Shown here: in pieces, positions 22,800 to 35,600 of the stretch
Layout of the letters: each line of letters begins with the position of its first letter
Position numbering within the stretch: the first letter of the stretch is position 1
DNA from: Branchiostoma floridae
Taxonomy: Eukaryota; Chordata; Leptocardii; Amphioxiformes; Branchiostomatidae
Assembly (NCBI RefSeq): GCF_000003815.2
Contig: NC_049990.1
Location: forward strand, 1,321,452 to 1,385,451
DNA: 64,000 nucleotides
Direction: 5' to 3'
The notes under the pieces: model-generated
Databases searched by the model: none
Told to the model about the DNA's origin: nothing
Seen by the model: only the letters and a program-made list of their open reading frames with translations
Made by a program: the position numbers and the translations under genes

Positions 22800-24540
22800 T
22801 GTTCATCAGATAGCATTTTCTAATCTAAATTACATCTTGTAGAATTTTGGGGGAAAGAGGTGAAACGAATCTGTCAGCGTTTGAAAGTATCGGGTGTGTC
22901 AAACATCATGGTTGAGCGCCTACTCAAAAAGCGAGCACTGGGCATACATTCTGCTCCGGGTTGTGATTAAGTGTGTGTAGGTTTCCACGCCCGAAGTTGT
23001 TATATTTTCTTATCCAGCTGAGACGTTTCAAGAAAGGCTTTCATATGCCAACATGGCGTCTTCTTTGTTTGCACATCTGCTTGTATAGATAAAAGAAGTC
23101 GCCATTCAAAGGAATGAAATTTATAACTCTCTCGTGAAGCTACCCGGAATTTGACAAAACTTAGAGAACAAAGAAAGAAACGCGAACTTGCGACAGATGA
23201 TGACTTCTAAATGAAATTATAATAATTCTCCAGTATGGATAAGTATTAGAGCCAAGCCTTCTCATGAACTTTTAATAGTTTTATTTATCATATAAGTAAT
23301 AATGTTGCAAACTATAACTTACGGGGTGTTAATAAAAACACTTTGGAGAAGATGGAAAACATTACCAAGTTTGTAAAATGTCCCAGAAGAATTCCACACT
23401 AAAAGCTTTGTAATCCCGCCCTGTAGAAGCAGGTATGAATCACACCTACCGGATGCCCAATATAGAATCTCGCTAACAGAAACAGCAATCTATCATAAAA
23501 CAACAAGAATTAAAATTAACTCTAATATTGATAGGGACTTGAAACGGCTCAAAATCGTGGCGGATCTTGTAGAAAACAATGCATCACTCTTTTTAAACTT
23601 GCTTTAAGGCAGAAAGCTAAAAAGCTGAGAAGGATTTTCATGCGCTAACCACTTTCAAGTTCGATAAACTTAGAGAAGAAAGCTTTAAAGAAGGGGTTTC
23701 CATTACTTTGGTAAAACCATGCTTTCAAACAGCGGCTTCAACAAGATCCCCTTAATCGCTATAGTCCTACAGATTGCACCACAGAAAGACAGTTTATAGA
23801 CACGCACGACTGTGAATTTATCAATACTACAGCATTAGTCGACATATACGTTTGGAAATAGTCATGTACTTCCCCACCAATATAGCGAGAACACCAAGTA
23901 ATATGCTATCTTCTTATAAAAACAGAAAATACTTTAGTCACTATCAACCTCCTCCTGACCACACCCCACTTAACGCGACAGGAAACACCCTTAGAGAGGA
24001 TTTTTTCCAAACTCCATCGGTAAAAGGTTTCTAAGTCTGAAGATTACTAAGGAAATTAAAAGGGTAAGAGACTTAGATTTATTTGACCTTTTCTTAGCTA
24101 ATGGCATTTACATAATGGCGACAGGTGGACCTAACCAAACATTCCCCTTGCATAGCAAAAATAAAACATATCAGTAAATGAATGGGCAATAAACAACCAA
24201 AGTTTTATCTTAATTTCTGTATCCTAAATGCACATTTTAAAGACCATCGTTAAGTGTTAGTTAGGATTTCAATAACAACGACGAACTCCGTGTACATGGC
24301 AACCGTACTGTATGGCTGTATTGAAGGACGTATGTACATGTTTTGACCTTTGTAACGATGCTAATATCTAGTTTTGGACACTCAATTTATTTTAACACAG
24401 TGTCATGTACCTCTTATGTTGAATAAAACAAGATGAATGAAATTATATAATAGCCATGTGTGCATTTTGTTCCTTAACCTGCAACATTGGGTAAATATTT
24501 TCCTGCATCTCTACCGGAAGTTAGATACAAAACAAATGCC
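22800..24540. other. Non-coding stretch, no supported feature
   Basis: AT-rich sequence with short chance frames only. I see no exon, repeat array or RNA gene. Confidence 0.45.
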
Positions 24541-24551
24541 AGCAAAGCCCC

Positions 24552-24937
24552 ACGTGACGTCTGACCCGTCATCAGTATGACAAGTGACCTATGGGAATCC
24601 CTGTGACGTCTGTCCCGTCATCACTGTGACAGGTGACCTATGGGAATCTCAGATGACCTTCCAGCCACTCAGACTCAGTCTGTGGGGGATTGTTTCTTAC
24701 AGAGAGAAGGAAGGACATCCTCATTTTGTCAGAAACAGTGTCAAGGCTGCACCATTTTCATATCATCATGTTTATATGAAGACTTTAATTCAGCTCCTTC
24801 AGTACTAGTAGCAGGCCTACATATACATTTTTAATATGTCATATATTTTTTTCGCCTCAAATGACCCGAACATACGTGACACTTGGCGCATCGTCACAGT
24901 GACGGGCGTGCTGTCAAACATCACGGCACAGACACGC

Positions 24938-24978
<41 letters not shown>

Positions 24979-25577
24979 CATGACATTGCGTCTTTGAACA
25001 TTCTGTGCAGAACAACCGTTATGCAGAAGGCATTCGGGGAGGGTGAACTGACTTTTGTTCAGTTGCATGAAGGCTGTGATAAAACAGAATGTTGTTGATT
25101 TTTCAAATCTTTTGAAAAGTAACACCCTCTTATGGGATCACCATGAGTCACCCTTCAACAGGGTAAAGCTTCATTCTGTAGGTCTTCTAGGTCTCTATTG
25201 TCAATATGTTAATGTAGCCAAGGTACGCATCTTTGAGAAAATTGTTGGGCCGCGTTGGTAGCTAAGATTTACCATGTTCTGTACTATACAGGTGTCCCGT
25301 CATCAGTATGACAGGTGACCTATGGGAATCTCCCGTGACCTTCCAACCACTCAGACTCAGTCTATGGGAGATTGTTTGTTACACAGAGAAGGAGAAACAT
25401 CCTCATTTTGTCGGAAACAGTGTCAAGGCTGCACCATTTCCATATCATCATGTTTATATGAAGACTTTAATTTAGCTCCTTCAGTACTAGTAGCAGGCCT
25501 GTATACATTTTTAATATGTCATATATTTTTGTTGCCTCAAATGACCCGAAAATACGTGACACACGGCACAGGCACGC

Positions 25578-25622
<45 letters not shown>

Positions 25623-25665
25623 GGCAGGCAGGCAGGCAGGCAGGCAGACAGACAGGCAGGCAGGC

Positions 25666-25706
<41 letters not shown>

Positions 25707-25860
25707 GGCAGGCAGGCAGACAGACAGACAGGCAAACAGACAGACACATGATATTGCGTCTTTGACCATTCTGTGCAGATCAATCATTATGCAGAAGCCA
25801 TTAGGGGCAGGGGAACTGACTTTTGTTCAGCTGCATGAAGGCCGAATCAATGAGAGCGAG
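24552..25860. repeat. Local segmental duplication with (CAGA)n/(CAGG)n cores
   Basis: Blocks at about 24600-25080 and 25290-25850 share GGTGACCTATGGGAATCTC, CATATCATCATGTTTATATG, GCAGGCCTATA..TTTTTAATATG and the flanks of a CAGA microsatellite (24937-24975; 25576-25748, the latter mixed with CAGG). The first block begins with its own 48-bp duplication (GTGACGTCTG.CCCGTCATCA). Long SVCL/RQTD frames are microsatellite translations. Confidence 0.85.
25085..25292. repeat. Linker repeat, copy 1 (second copy 27710-27920)
   Basis: The run from AACAGAATGTTGTTGAT through CACCATGAGTCACCCTTCAA, GTCAATATGTTAATGTAGCC and TTGTTGGGCCGCGTTGGTAG to TGTACTATACAGGTG is repeated at 27710-27920. A shortened third version lies near 27565-27620. 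Confidence 0.8.
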
Positions 25861-25869
25861 TGTAGGCCA

Positions 25870-27020
25870 CAAAACATTCGCTCAGAAATGGCGTTGTAAA
25901 CTTTCACGTATCGGTTTTAAGCTTAAATACACTTAACTGTTGTGTTTCGTTCCTTTTGCACAGGAACAAAGCATGTCTTCAAAAGCACCACGTTTTGCTG
26001 TTTTGCTTGGTCGAAGCTAAACATTTGCTGAAGAATTAAAAGAAGGTTGTCTAACGAAGAAGACTATTTTCAATCTCCAAGGTCATTTTTTTTGGCAATC
26101 GGGGAATTTGAGTGCATTTAACAAAACCACCGATTTGCATGTACAGACATGAGTGTAGATGTGCCAGAGTATTATAATTTTGCTTTGCCATACAATTGCT
26201 AATCGTATTAATATCTATCTATTTAAAGATTTTATGTTGATGACCTACCAGTGTCACCTATCAGTACTTCAGTATTGAACACAGCAATGAAACTTGCCGT
26301 GATATCATATTTTTTTCGCTTCCATTCTTGTTACAAGGTTTATGGTATCAAAATTTGAAAATGGGGGGGGGGGCTAGATGCTTATTTTGTTTCTTCGTGC
26401 TCTTGCATTCGATTTGAGTCTGCAGCGGATACAATGTTATTGATCCTTATTTGCATGTTCCTGCCCATGTGGGCTAAATGCAGCAAATCAGTTGTGTTGC
26501 ATGGAATACTATAACATGTAGTATTACAATTGGATAAACAATACATCTTGAACTAAGCTATCACTATATCTAACATTTACATGCCTCTTCCCTTTTCTTA
26601 AAACATGTGTATACGCACTCACAGAGTTTTTGTTGTACAATGTTGTCTGTGGTTGTCATGGTACGTACAAACAGGTTTTCGTTGGTTAACTGTTTACATC
26701 TTGTACCTAGTTTGAGAGCCCTGGTAAAAGAGTTGCGTATAATAGTGTATAAAGAACACTCTAATATGACATGGAATACCATCCAAACATTTTACTTGCT
26801 GTGTTCTTACTGTTGAGGATGGGACACTATCGATAAATTCCTGGTGTCTGTCCTTGTGAGGCCATCTTAGCTTTACGTAAGACGTGAATAACAAGGATTG
26901 TTTCCATATGTACCGTCTTTGATAGAAAAGAATTCATGCGAAAACAACATTGCAATCGTCAGAAAATTCTTTCCTACGTCAGACAACAAAAGCTCAGCTC
27001 AGATATGCAGAATCACTGGA
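25870..27020. other. Non-coding stretch, no supported feature
   Basis: It contains a G homopolymer near 26362-26373 and a few chance frames (26607-26816 +, 26782-26570 -). No further structure was seen. Confidence 0.45.
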
Positions 27021-27024
27021 TAAT

Positions 27025-27495
27025 GAATGACGCCTAAGGCCGTCAGGTACAAAGATGCCAATTACAGCAGTGATTAAAAATTCTTGTAAAGATCAGGCGA
27101 TGACCACCTATGACGTCAGAATGGAGTTTTGATAAGAAGGTTGTCACAAACATGATCTTTTTTCTCTCGAGAAAATATCCAGCTTCAGTCTAAGAACATA
27201 TTGTTTGTGTTTAGCTCGTTGGTAGTGGAAGATTTTTGCCGAGGAACACCTGGATGATGATTGACACCTAAGGCCGTCAGGTACAAAAGTTGCTAATGAC
27301 AGCAGTGATTACAAAATGCATGTAAAGATCAGGCGACTACCTATGACGGCAGAAGGGAGTTTTGATAAGAAGGTTGTCACAAACATTTTTCTTTCTCTCG
27401 CGAAGATACCCCGCTTCAGTTCAAGAACATATTGGTTGTGTTTAGCTCGTGGGGATTGGAGTATTTTTTGTCGAGGAACACCTGGCCTGGAAAGG
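27025..27495. repeat. Two-copy ~235-bp tandem duplication
   Basis: Units at about 27030-27255 and 27262-27490 both run from CCTAAGGCCGTCAGGTACAA through ATCAGGCGA, TTTTGATAAGAAGGTTGTCA and AGAACATATTG to GAGGAACACCTGG. The second unit is shorter by small deletions. Confidence 0.85.
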
Positions 27496-28179
27496 TGAGT
27501 GCTGCATAACACGCAGATCTGTATTACTTATGGGGGTATGAATGGATCATTTGTCGTTGTTCTGTGATGAAACAGAATGTTGTTTACTCTGGGATTACCA
27601 TGGGTCACCCTTCAAGAATAATTTTGCGGAACTCCGGCACTGGTTAGGTAAGTGGATCTGTATTACTTTTGGGATTATAAATGGTTCATTTTTCTTCGTT
27701 TTGTGGTAAAACAGACTGTTGTTGATTCTATATCATCTTTTAAACAGTAACATACACTTATGAGTCTTACCATGAGTCACCCTTCAACAGGTTAAAGATG
27801 CATTCTGTAGCTCTTCTATATCTCTATCGTCAATATGTTAATGTAGCCAAGGTACTCATGTTTGAGAACATTGTTGGGCCGCGTTGGTAGCTAAGACTTA
27901 CCACGTTCTGTACTATACAGGTGAGTTCGATACTGACCAATTTGAATAGTTGCAGGTAGGTACCAATTGTGATGGGTTCTTTAACGTACTCGACTTGGGA
28001 ATCTCCATAAACCCGGTACATACGGTTTAACCCCATGTTTTTGTTTGCTATTTTACAATGAGTCAGCCGGCTTAAGATGTCATCATCATCATCATCGTCA
28101 TCATCGTTCATAAGACGTAACGCACTTGTAATTCTTGTACATCAGGTACAACCTACTTAAGACCAGACTGTAAGGTTTG

Positions 28180-28400
28180 ATCCGCTCACAGGAAATGGTT
28201 CCTTACACTTTATCGATATGTACACTTGGATCTTTAATGTGGTCGAGGTGTGGTTCTCCACAAGCAACTACCATAATGATTATTAACGTTCTCTCTTGAA
28301 GACTAAAAGACTCGAAGACCTGAAAACTTGAACATGGAAAGGTAGACCAGAATTTAAACCCTGAACCATGCAGTGCTATGACCTCCTGTCTGTAATGAGG
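28180..28400 (-). mobile_element. Degraded SINE, minus orientation
   Basis: CACTTGGATCTTTAATGTGG and GTGTGGTTCTCCACAAG followed by a tRNA-like GAATTTAAACCCTGAACC match the reverse complement of the ACGTTAAAGAACCC SINE family. A shorter fragment sits at about 27965-28020. Confidence 0.5.
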
Positions 28401-28480
28401 GACAGAGTCGTTTGGAGGAACTTTATAATGTCACCTGATGTGGATGAACTGATTACGTCATTTCCATGTCAAATATCGTA

Positions 28481-28621
28481 ACGTACCTTAAAATACTGCA
28501 AATGCGTCTACGATATACGAATTTTCCTGTTAAATCTATATCGTTTTACGATATCGTCTATGAACAAAACATCCTCTGAACTGCAATATCGTATGCCTGA
28601 TGACGATAATTTAAGGTACGT
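28481..28621. mobile_element. Small inverted-repeat element rich in ATATCGTA
   Basis: It starts ACGTACCTTAAA (28481-28492) and ends with the exact reverse complement TTTAAGGTACGT (28610-28621). The interior and the following 150 bp are rich in ATATCGT/ACGATAT. It is too short to encode anything. Confidence 0.5.
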
Positions 28622-28969
28622 CTTACATAATGATATCTTTCTATCTATATATACATATATATAACGGATTAAAACGATATGTTTTTTTCCGATACGATAT
28701 CATATACGTAAAACTACAGCGGAAAATACGAATATCGTATATCTATTTTCGCTATTTCAAAGTACGTTTTTAGATATTTTTACTCGGAAATGATGCCATA
28801 TCAGTGCAGATTGTGGTCCGAGAATGGGGATTCAGGTGCAAAATACATTCAAAATTGGCTTAGATTCTGATATAGAATACAACCCAGTTTTGATCTTCTA
28901 CATGTGTGTTCAGTTCTTCCGTTAGTGCCTACGATCGTCACATGGATCATTGTGGCACGTATTCAAGGT

Positions 28970-29190
28970 ACCCCAATTGTAATTGTGATCCACTCACACG
29001 GGAAGGACCCCTACTATTTTCGATATCATATAAAGTGCGGTGGGTTCTTTTACGCGTGTGTGTTGTGGCTCTCCCCGAACACGGGACCTCCATTTAACGA
29101 CCCCAAAGGTGACATGGCAGGTTTCGAACCCACCACCACTTGGGCCTGAACCCAAAGCGCTGCCGGTTACGCCACATGATCTCCCACACG
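28970..29190 (-). mobile_element. SINE, minus orientation, with tRNA-like head
   Basis: The tail block (GTGGGTTCTTTTACGCGTGT, GTGGCTCTCCCCGAACACGG, GACCTCCATTTAACG) is followed by a B-box complement (GGTTTCGAACCCACC) and an A-box complement (GCGCTGCCGGTTACGCC). This gives the SINE order head, body and 3' domain on the minus strand. Confidence 0.75.
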
Positions 29191-29214
29191 GTTAACCCAG
29201 CAGTGGGCGGTGTA

Positions 29215-30300
29215 CTTTCGTGATGGTCCCAGAAGATGGTGATCAAACGAAAGCTGACTTTTCTCTAGAAAGATGGTGTCTGTTGTTGCGAATCATGTAA
29301 CAAATGCTCTTTGTGGGACGTTAGCGGTGACTAAATACTAAAAGTTTCTTTCTGACATCTGTGTGGTCAAAACATTGTAAAATCGTTTTTCGTCATTTTG
29401 ATGTAATTGAAAATTGATATGAAGACTCTAAACAGGGCCCCTTTGTGTAGACGCCTGTTATTCTGACGGCAGAAAAAGTTGGAAAGCCAGGTTTCGAACC
29501 CAGCACCACTTGGGCCCGAGCCGAAAGCGCTGCCGATTAGGCCAAGCGCTCTCCCACTTAGATAACCCAGCAGTGGGTGGATGTCTGTGGGGTCTTCTCC
29601 CATGACAGAGGATAGTGTCCAACCCACGCTGACCTTTGTTTCAGGAAGGATACAGTGTGTGCTACAAATCATGTAACAAATGCCCTGTATACAAATACAG
29701 GTCATCTCTGATGTACCTTTGCCATGATCCCAGGTAGTGTCAAACCCACGCTGGCCTTTGTTTCAGGAAAAACACAGAACTTCCTTTACCAATTGCCTAG
29801 GGAAAATGGTGTCTACTGCAAATTATGTAACAAATGCTCTATGTGGAACACAACAACATGCCATCTCTGGTGTACCTTTGCCATGATCCCAGGTAGTGTC
29901 AAACCCACGCTGGCCTTTGTTTCAGCAAAAATACGGAACTTCCTTTACCTTTTGCCTAGAAAAAAAAAATGGTTTCTGCTGCAAATCATGTAACAGCTGC
30001 TCTATGTGGAACACAAAAACAGGCCATCGCTGATGTGCCTTTGGCATGATTCCGGAAGTTAGTGTTAAATCCACGCTGACCTTTTTTCAGCAAAATTACG
30101 CAACTTCCTTTTTCCGTTTTTCTGGGATCATGAAACAAATGCTCACAAAAGTTATCACTGGCTAGAGGCATCAAAGTGTCGATCTGACATATGAGCGATG
30201 AAAACATCGTAGAACCGTTTTCCAACATATCTTCATTTCTATTGTAATGAAACAGTGATGTCAACAGGCACTCCAAGCCCAGGGCCCATTTCACCCTGTT
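29215..30300. repeat. Degenerate tandem array, ~160-bp unit, with an embedded SINE head
   Basis: The block TGTCAAACCCACGCTGGCCTTTGTTTCAG..AACTTCCTTTACC..GCAAATCATGTAACAAATGCTCTATGTGGAACACA recurs from about 29600, 29722, 29881 and 30040. A diverged first unit is near 29220. A minus-strand tRNA-like SINE head lies at 29480-29560. The short plus frame 29724-29993 is just the repeat read through. Confidence 0.8.
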
Positions 30301-30464
30301 ATGATGACGATCGAATCTTTAAAAAAAGGTGAAATTTCATCTGGACCTACAACGGAAACGCACGTAGGCCACATCTGTAATTAAATTGGGGGAGTTACGT
30401 GAATCACAAGTTCTCAAAACACAGTGGATGTCTGTAGTACTCTGTACTTCTGTACAAAAACTGG

Positions 30465-30600
30465 CATCGTGAGTGGCGTAACTGGTAGAGCGTTGGGCCC
30501 GGAACCTAGAGGTCCCGAGTTTGATACTCGCCATGCCCCGGGCGTTGTGCCTTTCAGAAATGCACTTTACCCCGCCGATCCTCTTTGACTAAACTACGGC
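30465..30600 (+). mobile_element. tRNA-derived SINE
   Basis: GTGGCGTAACTGGTAGAGCG (A-box) and CCCGAGTTTGATACTCGCC (B-box) are followed by GTTGTGCCTTTCAGAAATGC and ACTTTACC, the same family as at 13330. Confidence 0.7.
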
Positions 30601-31039
30601 TTGGGTACGCCAATGTTCACATATACGTGTCAACATGCTTTTTTTTTCTCTTTCTTTTTAGAAAGGGTGGTCGGTAGAAAAAGTTGAAAAGGGAACATCC
30701 TCAACAATAACTCCAAGTAAAAATGTGTAAACTAGTAATAAAACGTCGATGAAGATTAGAACTCCAGGTGTCACTGACGAAAAATAGTAGATACTATCTG
30801 AAACGTCTGACAGTTTCCAGAATCATATCCAGTTGCTTGCGCAACTGCTTTTTGGCATGGCATATAGCAATGCATAGTTATGCTGATGTAATTATGGAGA
30901 CCTACAGCCCCACAGAAGGCCGGCAAATCTACTAAATAACGACTGAGTATAACACGTAACTAATAAACAATCCTGTGGTATTAAACGATCTTCCCGGGAT
31001 TATGTTTCATTTTTGAAAGAGCCACTTCCGTAATTATAT

Positions 31040-31310
31040 AAACTCCGGTGACTTTTCGGGGGGGTAATCATTCATATAATAAGGCTGTTGTTTTTCTTCA
31101 AGTAACTTTCTCTGATTTGAAGTGAGCTGTATTAGATCCTACACCCACAAGGGACACACACTTGGCTCCTTCTTGTAGTTTACAGGTGACTTTCCGGAGG
31201 GTAGTCAGTCACTGTAAGAGGGATGTTGTTCTTCTTCAAGTAACTTTCTTTGATTCGAAGTGATTTGTCTTAGAACGTCAACCCTTAAGGAACATACTTG
31301 ACTCCCTAAA
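31040..31310. repeat. Two-copy ~140-bp tandem duplication
   Basis: GACTTTTCGG..GGGTAATCA through TTCTTCAAGTAACTTTCT to GGGACACACACTTGGCTCC is repeated from about 31189 in a diverged copy ending GGAACATACTTGACTCC. Confidence 0.75.
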
Positions 31311-31619
31311 TGGATGCTCCTTCCTTCGATCAAAACAAGAAACCAATTAGAAGTTACCTGCGATATTATTTTAATGAGAGACTAGAGATATTGAAACAAG
31401 AGAGAGTGAATCTTCCTTGCGTTCCTTTGAGGACAATAAGTTGCCCCTTAAGGGCAATCCGCCCACATTCGTCAGAAGGAGAGGTTTTACTTAACATCAA
31501 AGGGACCGAGACACGCGTGTGGGAGGTAAGGTCTCAAAGGGACCAAAACGCACGCATTCTTAAGTTGTGACGACTATCTTTCGTAAAGTCTTAATCGTTT
31601 TCCTCCGAAAAACGTTAGC

Positions 31620-32168
31620 TATGAGAGATTTGGTCACGTGCAGGGCACCACACAGCACAACATCAACTGAAGTACACTCTAGGCTGGGCTGGAAGGACAT
31701 TAAGGCACGCAGCAACACTATAACGCCATACTTGTCTACAAAGCTCTGAACAGCAAACTCCCACCCTACATATGCTAGTTGTTTGTCTATTGCCGAGACC
31801 AAAGCACAAGAACAACCAGGCAAAGCACAAGCAATCAACTTGCTGTCCCAAAACCCCACCGAGAAACCTTCAGAAGAGCCATCGCATACCGTGGACCCAA
31901 CATCTGCACAGCCCCAACTCTGGCTTTCTCTAAGACACTCTTAAACTAAAGGAAACGTCCGAAATGAATGAACTTGATTCTTGTAGCAGCCCTCATTGAG
32001 TCACTATTAGGTATTTTGTACTATGTATGTATAATTGTGTGCATAAAGTTACGACTTTAAATGATGTTAAATGTATATACTTTGTCTAAGGCTTGTCTTT
32101 TACCTCATGACCTCAATGAAAAGCGTCCTGCAGGCCGATTTGAGCTTTCATGTATGAAACAAAAAGAA
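31620..32168 (+). pseudogene. LINE fragment: eroded reverse-transcriptase C-terminus plus 3' UTR
   Basis: Pieces in shifting frames read LGWKDIKAR, ILVYKALNSKLPPYIC, NQLAVPKPHRETFRR and IAYRGPNI. These are the order and motifs found after the RT domain in CR1/L2-type LINE ORF2 proteins. At least two frameshifts or stops break the frame. The 3' UTR ends CATGACCTCAATGAAAAGCG..CTGCAGGCCGATTTGAGCTT. This is a dead 5'-truncated copy and links the orphan 3' ends elsewhere in the window to this family. Confidence 0.65.
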
Positions 32169-32544
32169 TCAAAGCAATCACGACGCACGACAGGCTTCGG
32201 AAGTCCCAAACTGAAATATTGACTCCCTAAAAACCAAACACTTCACCCGGACGGAACTCGCGACGCTTTGAGAAAACAATCCACGTGTCTGGTCCCCGCG
32301 TTACCTACGTCATGGACAGGGGGCATACGTGGGCAGCGTCACGAGGATGGTTACCAAACCGTTCGCCGCCGCTACAACTCCGCATCAATGGTAGAAAGCA
32401 TCTTGTTGGAGGATGGATAAACAGGATTACTCTGAATCCCGGGATGAGCATCATCCGACCGTGGGGTCCATCAGAGATTTCCGAGAACGAGTGGGTGTGA
32501 CCTAGTTTGCGGTTACCATGACAATGAATCAATATCATAACTTG

Positions 32545-32580
32545 TATAAAGGCGGGTGAGGATGGTACTTTTCATCAGTC
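32545..32580 (+). promoter_or_regulatory. TATA box and initiator of the secreted-protein gene
   Basis: TATAAA at 32545-32550 is followed about 32 bp later by an initiator-like TCAGTC (32575-32580). The first ATG is 97 nt further on (32674). Spacing fits a focused metazoan core promoter. Confidence 0.6.
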
Positions 32581-32673
32581 CCTTCTGTTCTTGGATCAGA
32601 AGCTTCGTCAGTTTGTGTGAGTTGATTTTTCTCCCTGCTTTCCTCGTCAGCCGAAGGTTCACCGTTTGCAGCA

Positions 32674-35600
32674 ATGATGATCAACAGGTTCGCTCCGATC
32701 GTTCTGGTGGTGGCGGCGACGTGGTCCATGGCCACCGCCGGGCCGGCCTGGCGGGAGTCCTCGGGCCCTGTCGCCTGGTCTGCCGAGAAGGTCCGCCGCG
32801 ACGCACCTGTCCCTGACGGACTCCTCAGCGAAGAGGTGAGCACAGAACCTTCTTGTTTCCACATGCCGGGTTGTCACTATCTCAAGCTTAGTCTGCGGGT
32901 TTTGGGCGATACTTGTACAGAAAAAAAAGTGCTGATAGATCTTGTTTTTTTCTGCTAATTCTTTGAATTTTTGTTGTTTTATCTTGGTTTTCCATCGTAT
33001 TTTATACAGTTCTTTTCTAAATTGATTTCGCTGGCCTGGTGCAAATGCACCATGTCGTGCAGCCATGGCTGGACAGCTAGGTGCTACGAGCGTTAAAGAA
33101 TTTTGATCAAGGCATCTGACCTTCTGCTACCGCACGAGGTTAAAGTTCCTGAAACATCGTTAAGTAATTGGTTATAACCATTAGGACCCTGGTGGATCCG
33201 TTTTTTTCCCATCCTCTTCTTGTTAACGGTTCAGACACCAACGAGAGGGATACAAGTACAGTGTGTTTACCACCTGTATCTCCTACGATTTCTGTTTAGA
33301 AGTTACAACGGTGGGTATTGTGGCAGTGGTTGGCTGGTATAGATTAACCCCAAGATGTAGAAAAAATTACTCAGGTGTAGCGAGTGGCCAGATAGCTGGC
33401 TATGGTAATTTAGAGAGATAAGTCAGAGGTCCAGACGCGTTGGCTTACATTCCAGAACTCTGACTGACACAAAGGTCGATCGTTTTTATTGTTATCTTAA
33501 GTTAATATAAACCAGATGGGCCAGGACCCCCACATGTGATGGGACCTGGTCATTACGCTGCGAAGTCAGCCCCGTCATCAAAGCTCCAGATGATGTATCA
33601 GTTTAGAAAAAAAAAAAAAAACTTGCCACAACTTGCCACTTAAGTAACGCAACTTCAGCTGCGACACCTGTTCCTAGTGCGTTTGTAGCGATCTGAAGAT
33701 GGCACATCGCGCTTCTGCCTGGCATGATCCGGAGAATGTAGCAAAGGACACTGTTGCCTTCGCCGTACGTTAGTTTTAGTGACCCAAGTTTTCCTTTGCC
33801 ATATATGGAATGACGTCCAACTCTGTATCTATGTTCTTACCGGCCTTAGGCCGCACAGCGTTGTACAACCCCACTGGTAAAGATGTGTACTTACCTAGAT
33901 TTGAGAAAAGTAGGGGCATTATTTGTCCAATCGTGGATTCTACTGTCCGGTGAACAAAAAGGTTGCCCAAGGTCTATGTATGGTTTTGCCAAATTTTACG
34001 ACTTAAATGGAAGAACGATATTAAGTCAAGTTGTACATCAAGTTGATAGGCAATTGCCTGGAAACGAGGAAAGTCGTAACATTAAATTGCTTCGTGTGGT
34101 ATCTTGGGGATTCAGTTCTTCCGACAGATGAATACAAACCTTAACTGTACATTTCTGCCCCACTGGGCTAAGCTCATGTTGCATGTCATTAACCACATAC
34201 ATATTTGTGTATATATAAACGTCTAATATATTCACGTACATACGCCATAAGCAGTTACTCAAGCAACTGGATATGATTTTGGAAACGGTCAGACGTTTCA
34301 AACAACATCTGGTGCATCCGTTGTTTTTCGTCAGTGTCTTGGCGTATCTTATTACCTGGATGTCTAACCTTCATTGACGTACTCTAGTACATTCTACCTC
34401 TTCTCGCTTTTTGGTAATTACAAAAAAGTATTGAGCTGTATGATTATTTAGGGTCAGTTCATGGAAGGCTATAAGGGTTATGGATTTATCTTCATTGTTC
34501 AAGTGTCTGAATTGGAGAAGTTTACCTAAAATGATCAACATCTCTTTCACATTTACAAAACTAATATCTTTGATATTGTCCATACTTATATCCATTGGAC
34601 AGGCAGATTCTCTTTGTTGGTTCAGCACAAACTTGTCTAAATTACCTTTCTATTATCCATTTTGTATTTATTCATTCATGTATGTATGTTGTTTACTATT
34701 CGTGTTTATGCCTAAGTTTTTTAATAGGAGGCTTTATATCAGTAAATTGTGCTTTTTGCCTGATAATCACAAAATACATGTGAATAAAAGTTTCAAAAGA
34801 AATACTTAACACATAGCCAAACATAATGCTTCTATCACTTCCGTCATACAAATCAACAGTAAAATGGTCTTCGTCTTTTGCTTTTACCTAAACTGAAAAA
34901 TTAAATCACCCGAATGAGGTCATTCTGCGTGCATGTTTATTTTACGGGACCCCTTATGTTTATTTTACTCCGCCAACTTCTGTAACCCAGATGATGAAGG
35001 TTTAGTATTAAGTGCCCTCACCAGGGGATATGGAGAAATATATATCAAGGGTCACTATATAAAATCTTTTTGATCCCGCTACATTATCGAAGAAAAGCTT
35101 TTGGAAACCTCCCGGACAGATGAAAGCCAGAAGCTTTGGGAGGAAATCAGGGACCTTATGAAAGCAAGATCTACCCGGTGCAATGGCGTAGTGGGTAGAG
35201 TGTTCGCCTTGCATTCGGGAGGTCGTGAGTTCGATCCCCGGCCGAGTCATACCAAAGACTTTTAAAAATGGTACATGCTGCTTTCTCTGCTTAGCACTAC
35301 CAGTGGACTAGCCCCCTGCTGTAGTGATTGCGTTGTGTGGCCCAGGGCTAATGAAACAGAGATGGGCGCCGCCCTATGCGTCATCAGGCGCGGGAAGGGT
35401 TTAACTTTACTAACTTTATGTTAAGACCTAGGAAACCTGTAAGGTACTTTTTCATCTCTTGTTTTGGAAACTATTTTACGAAAAGGTGACTTCATGTGCA
35501 AAAGAAGATGTTCCCTGATTAAAACTTTAGACACACCCTTCAGCCTACCTCAGGCTTGATGATCCTTCTGTCATGTTACACGTGACCTTACATTTGAAAA

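Noticed and set aside
25467-25899. Cysteine-rich 106-147-codon frames resembling knottin-like peptides
   Set aside because: The SVCL/RQTD periodicity is exactly the CAGA/CAGG repeat read in different frames.
29724-29993. 89-codon frame with internal MIPGSVKPTLAFVS repeat
   Set aside because: The peptide repeat merely follows the 160-bp DNA tandem unit, and other units are broken.
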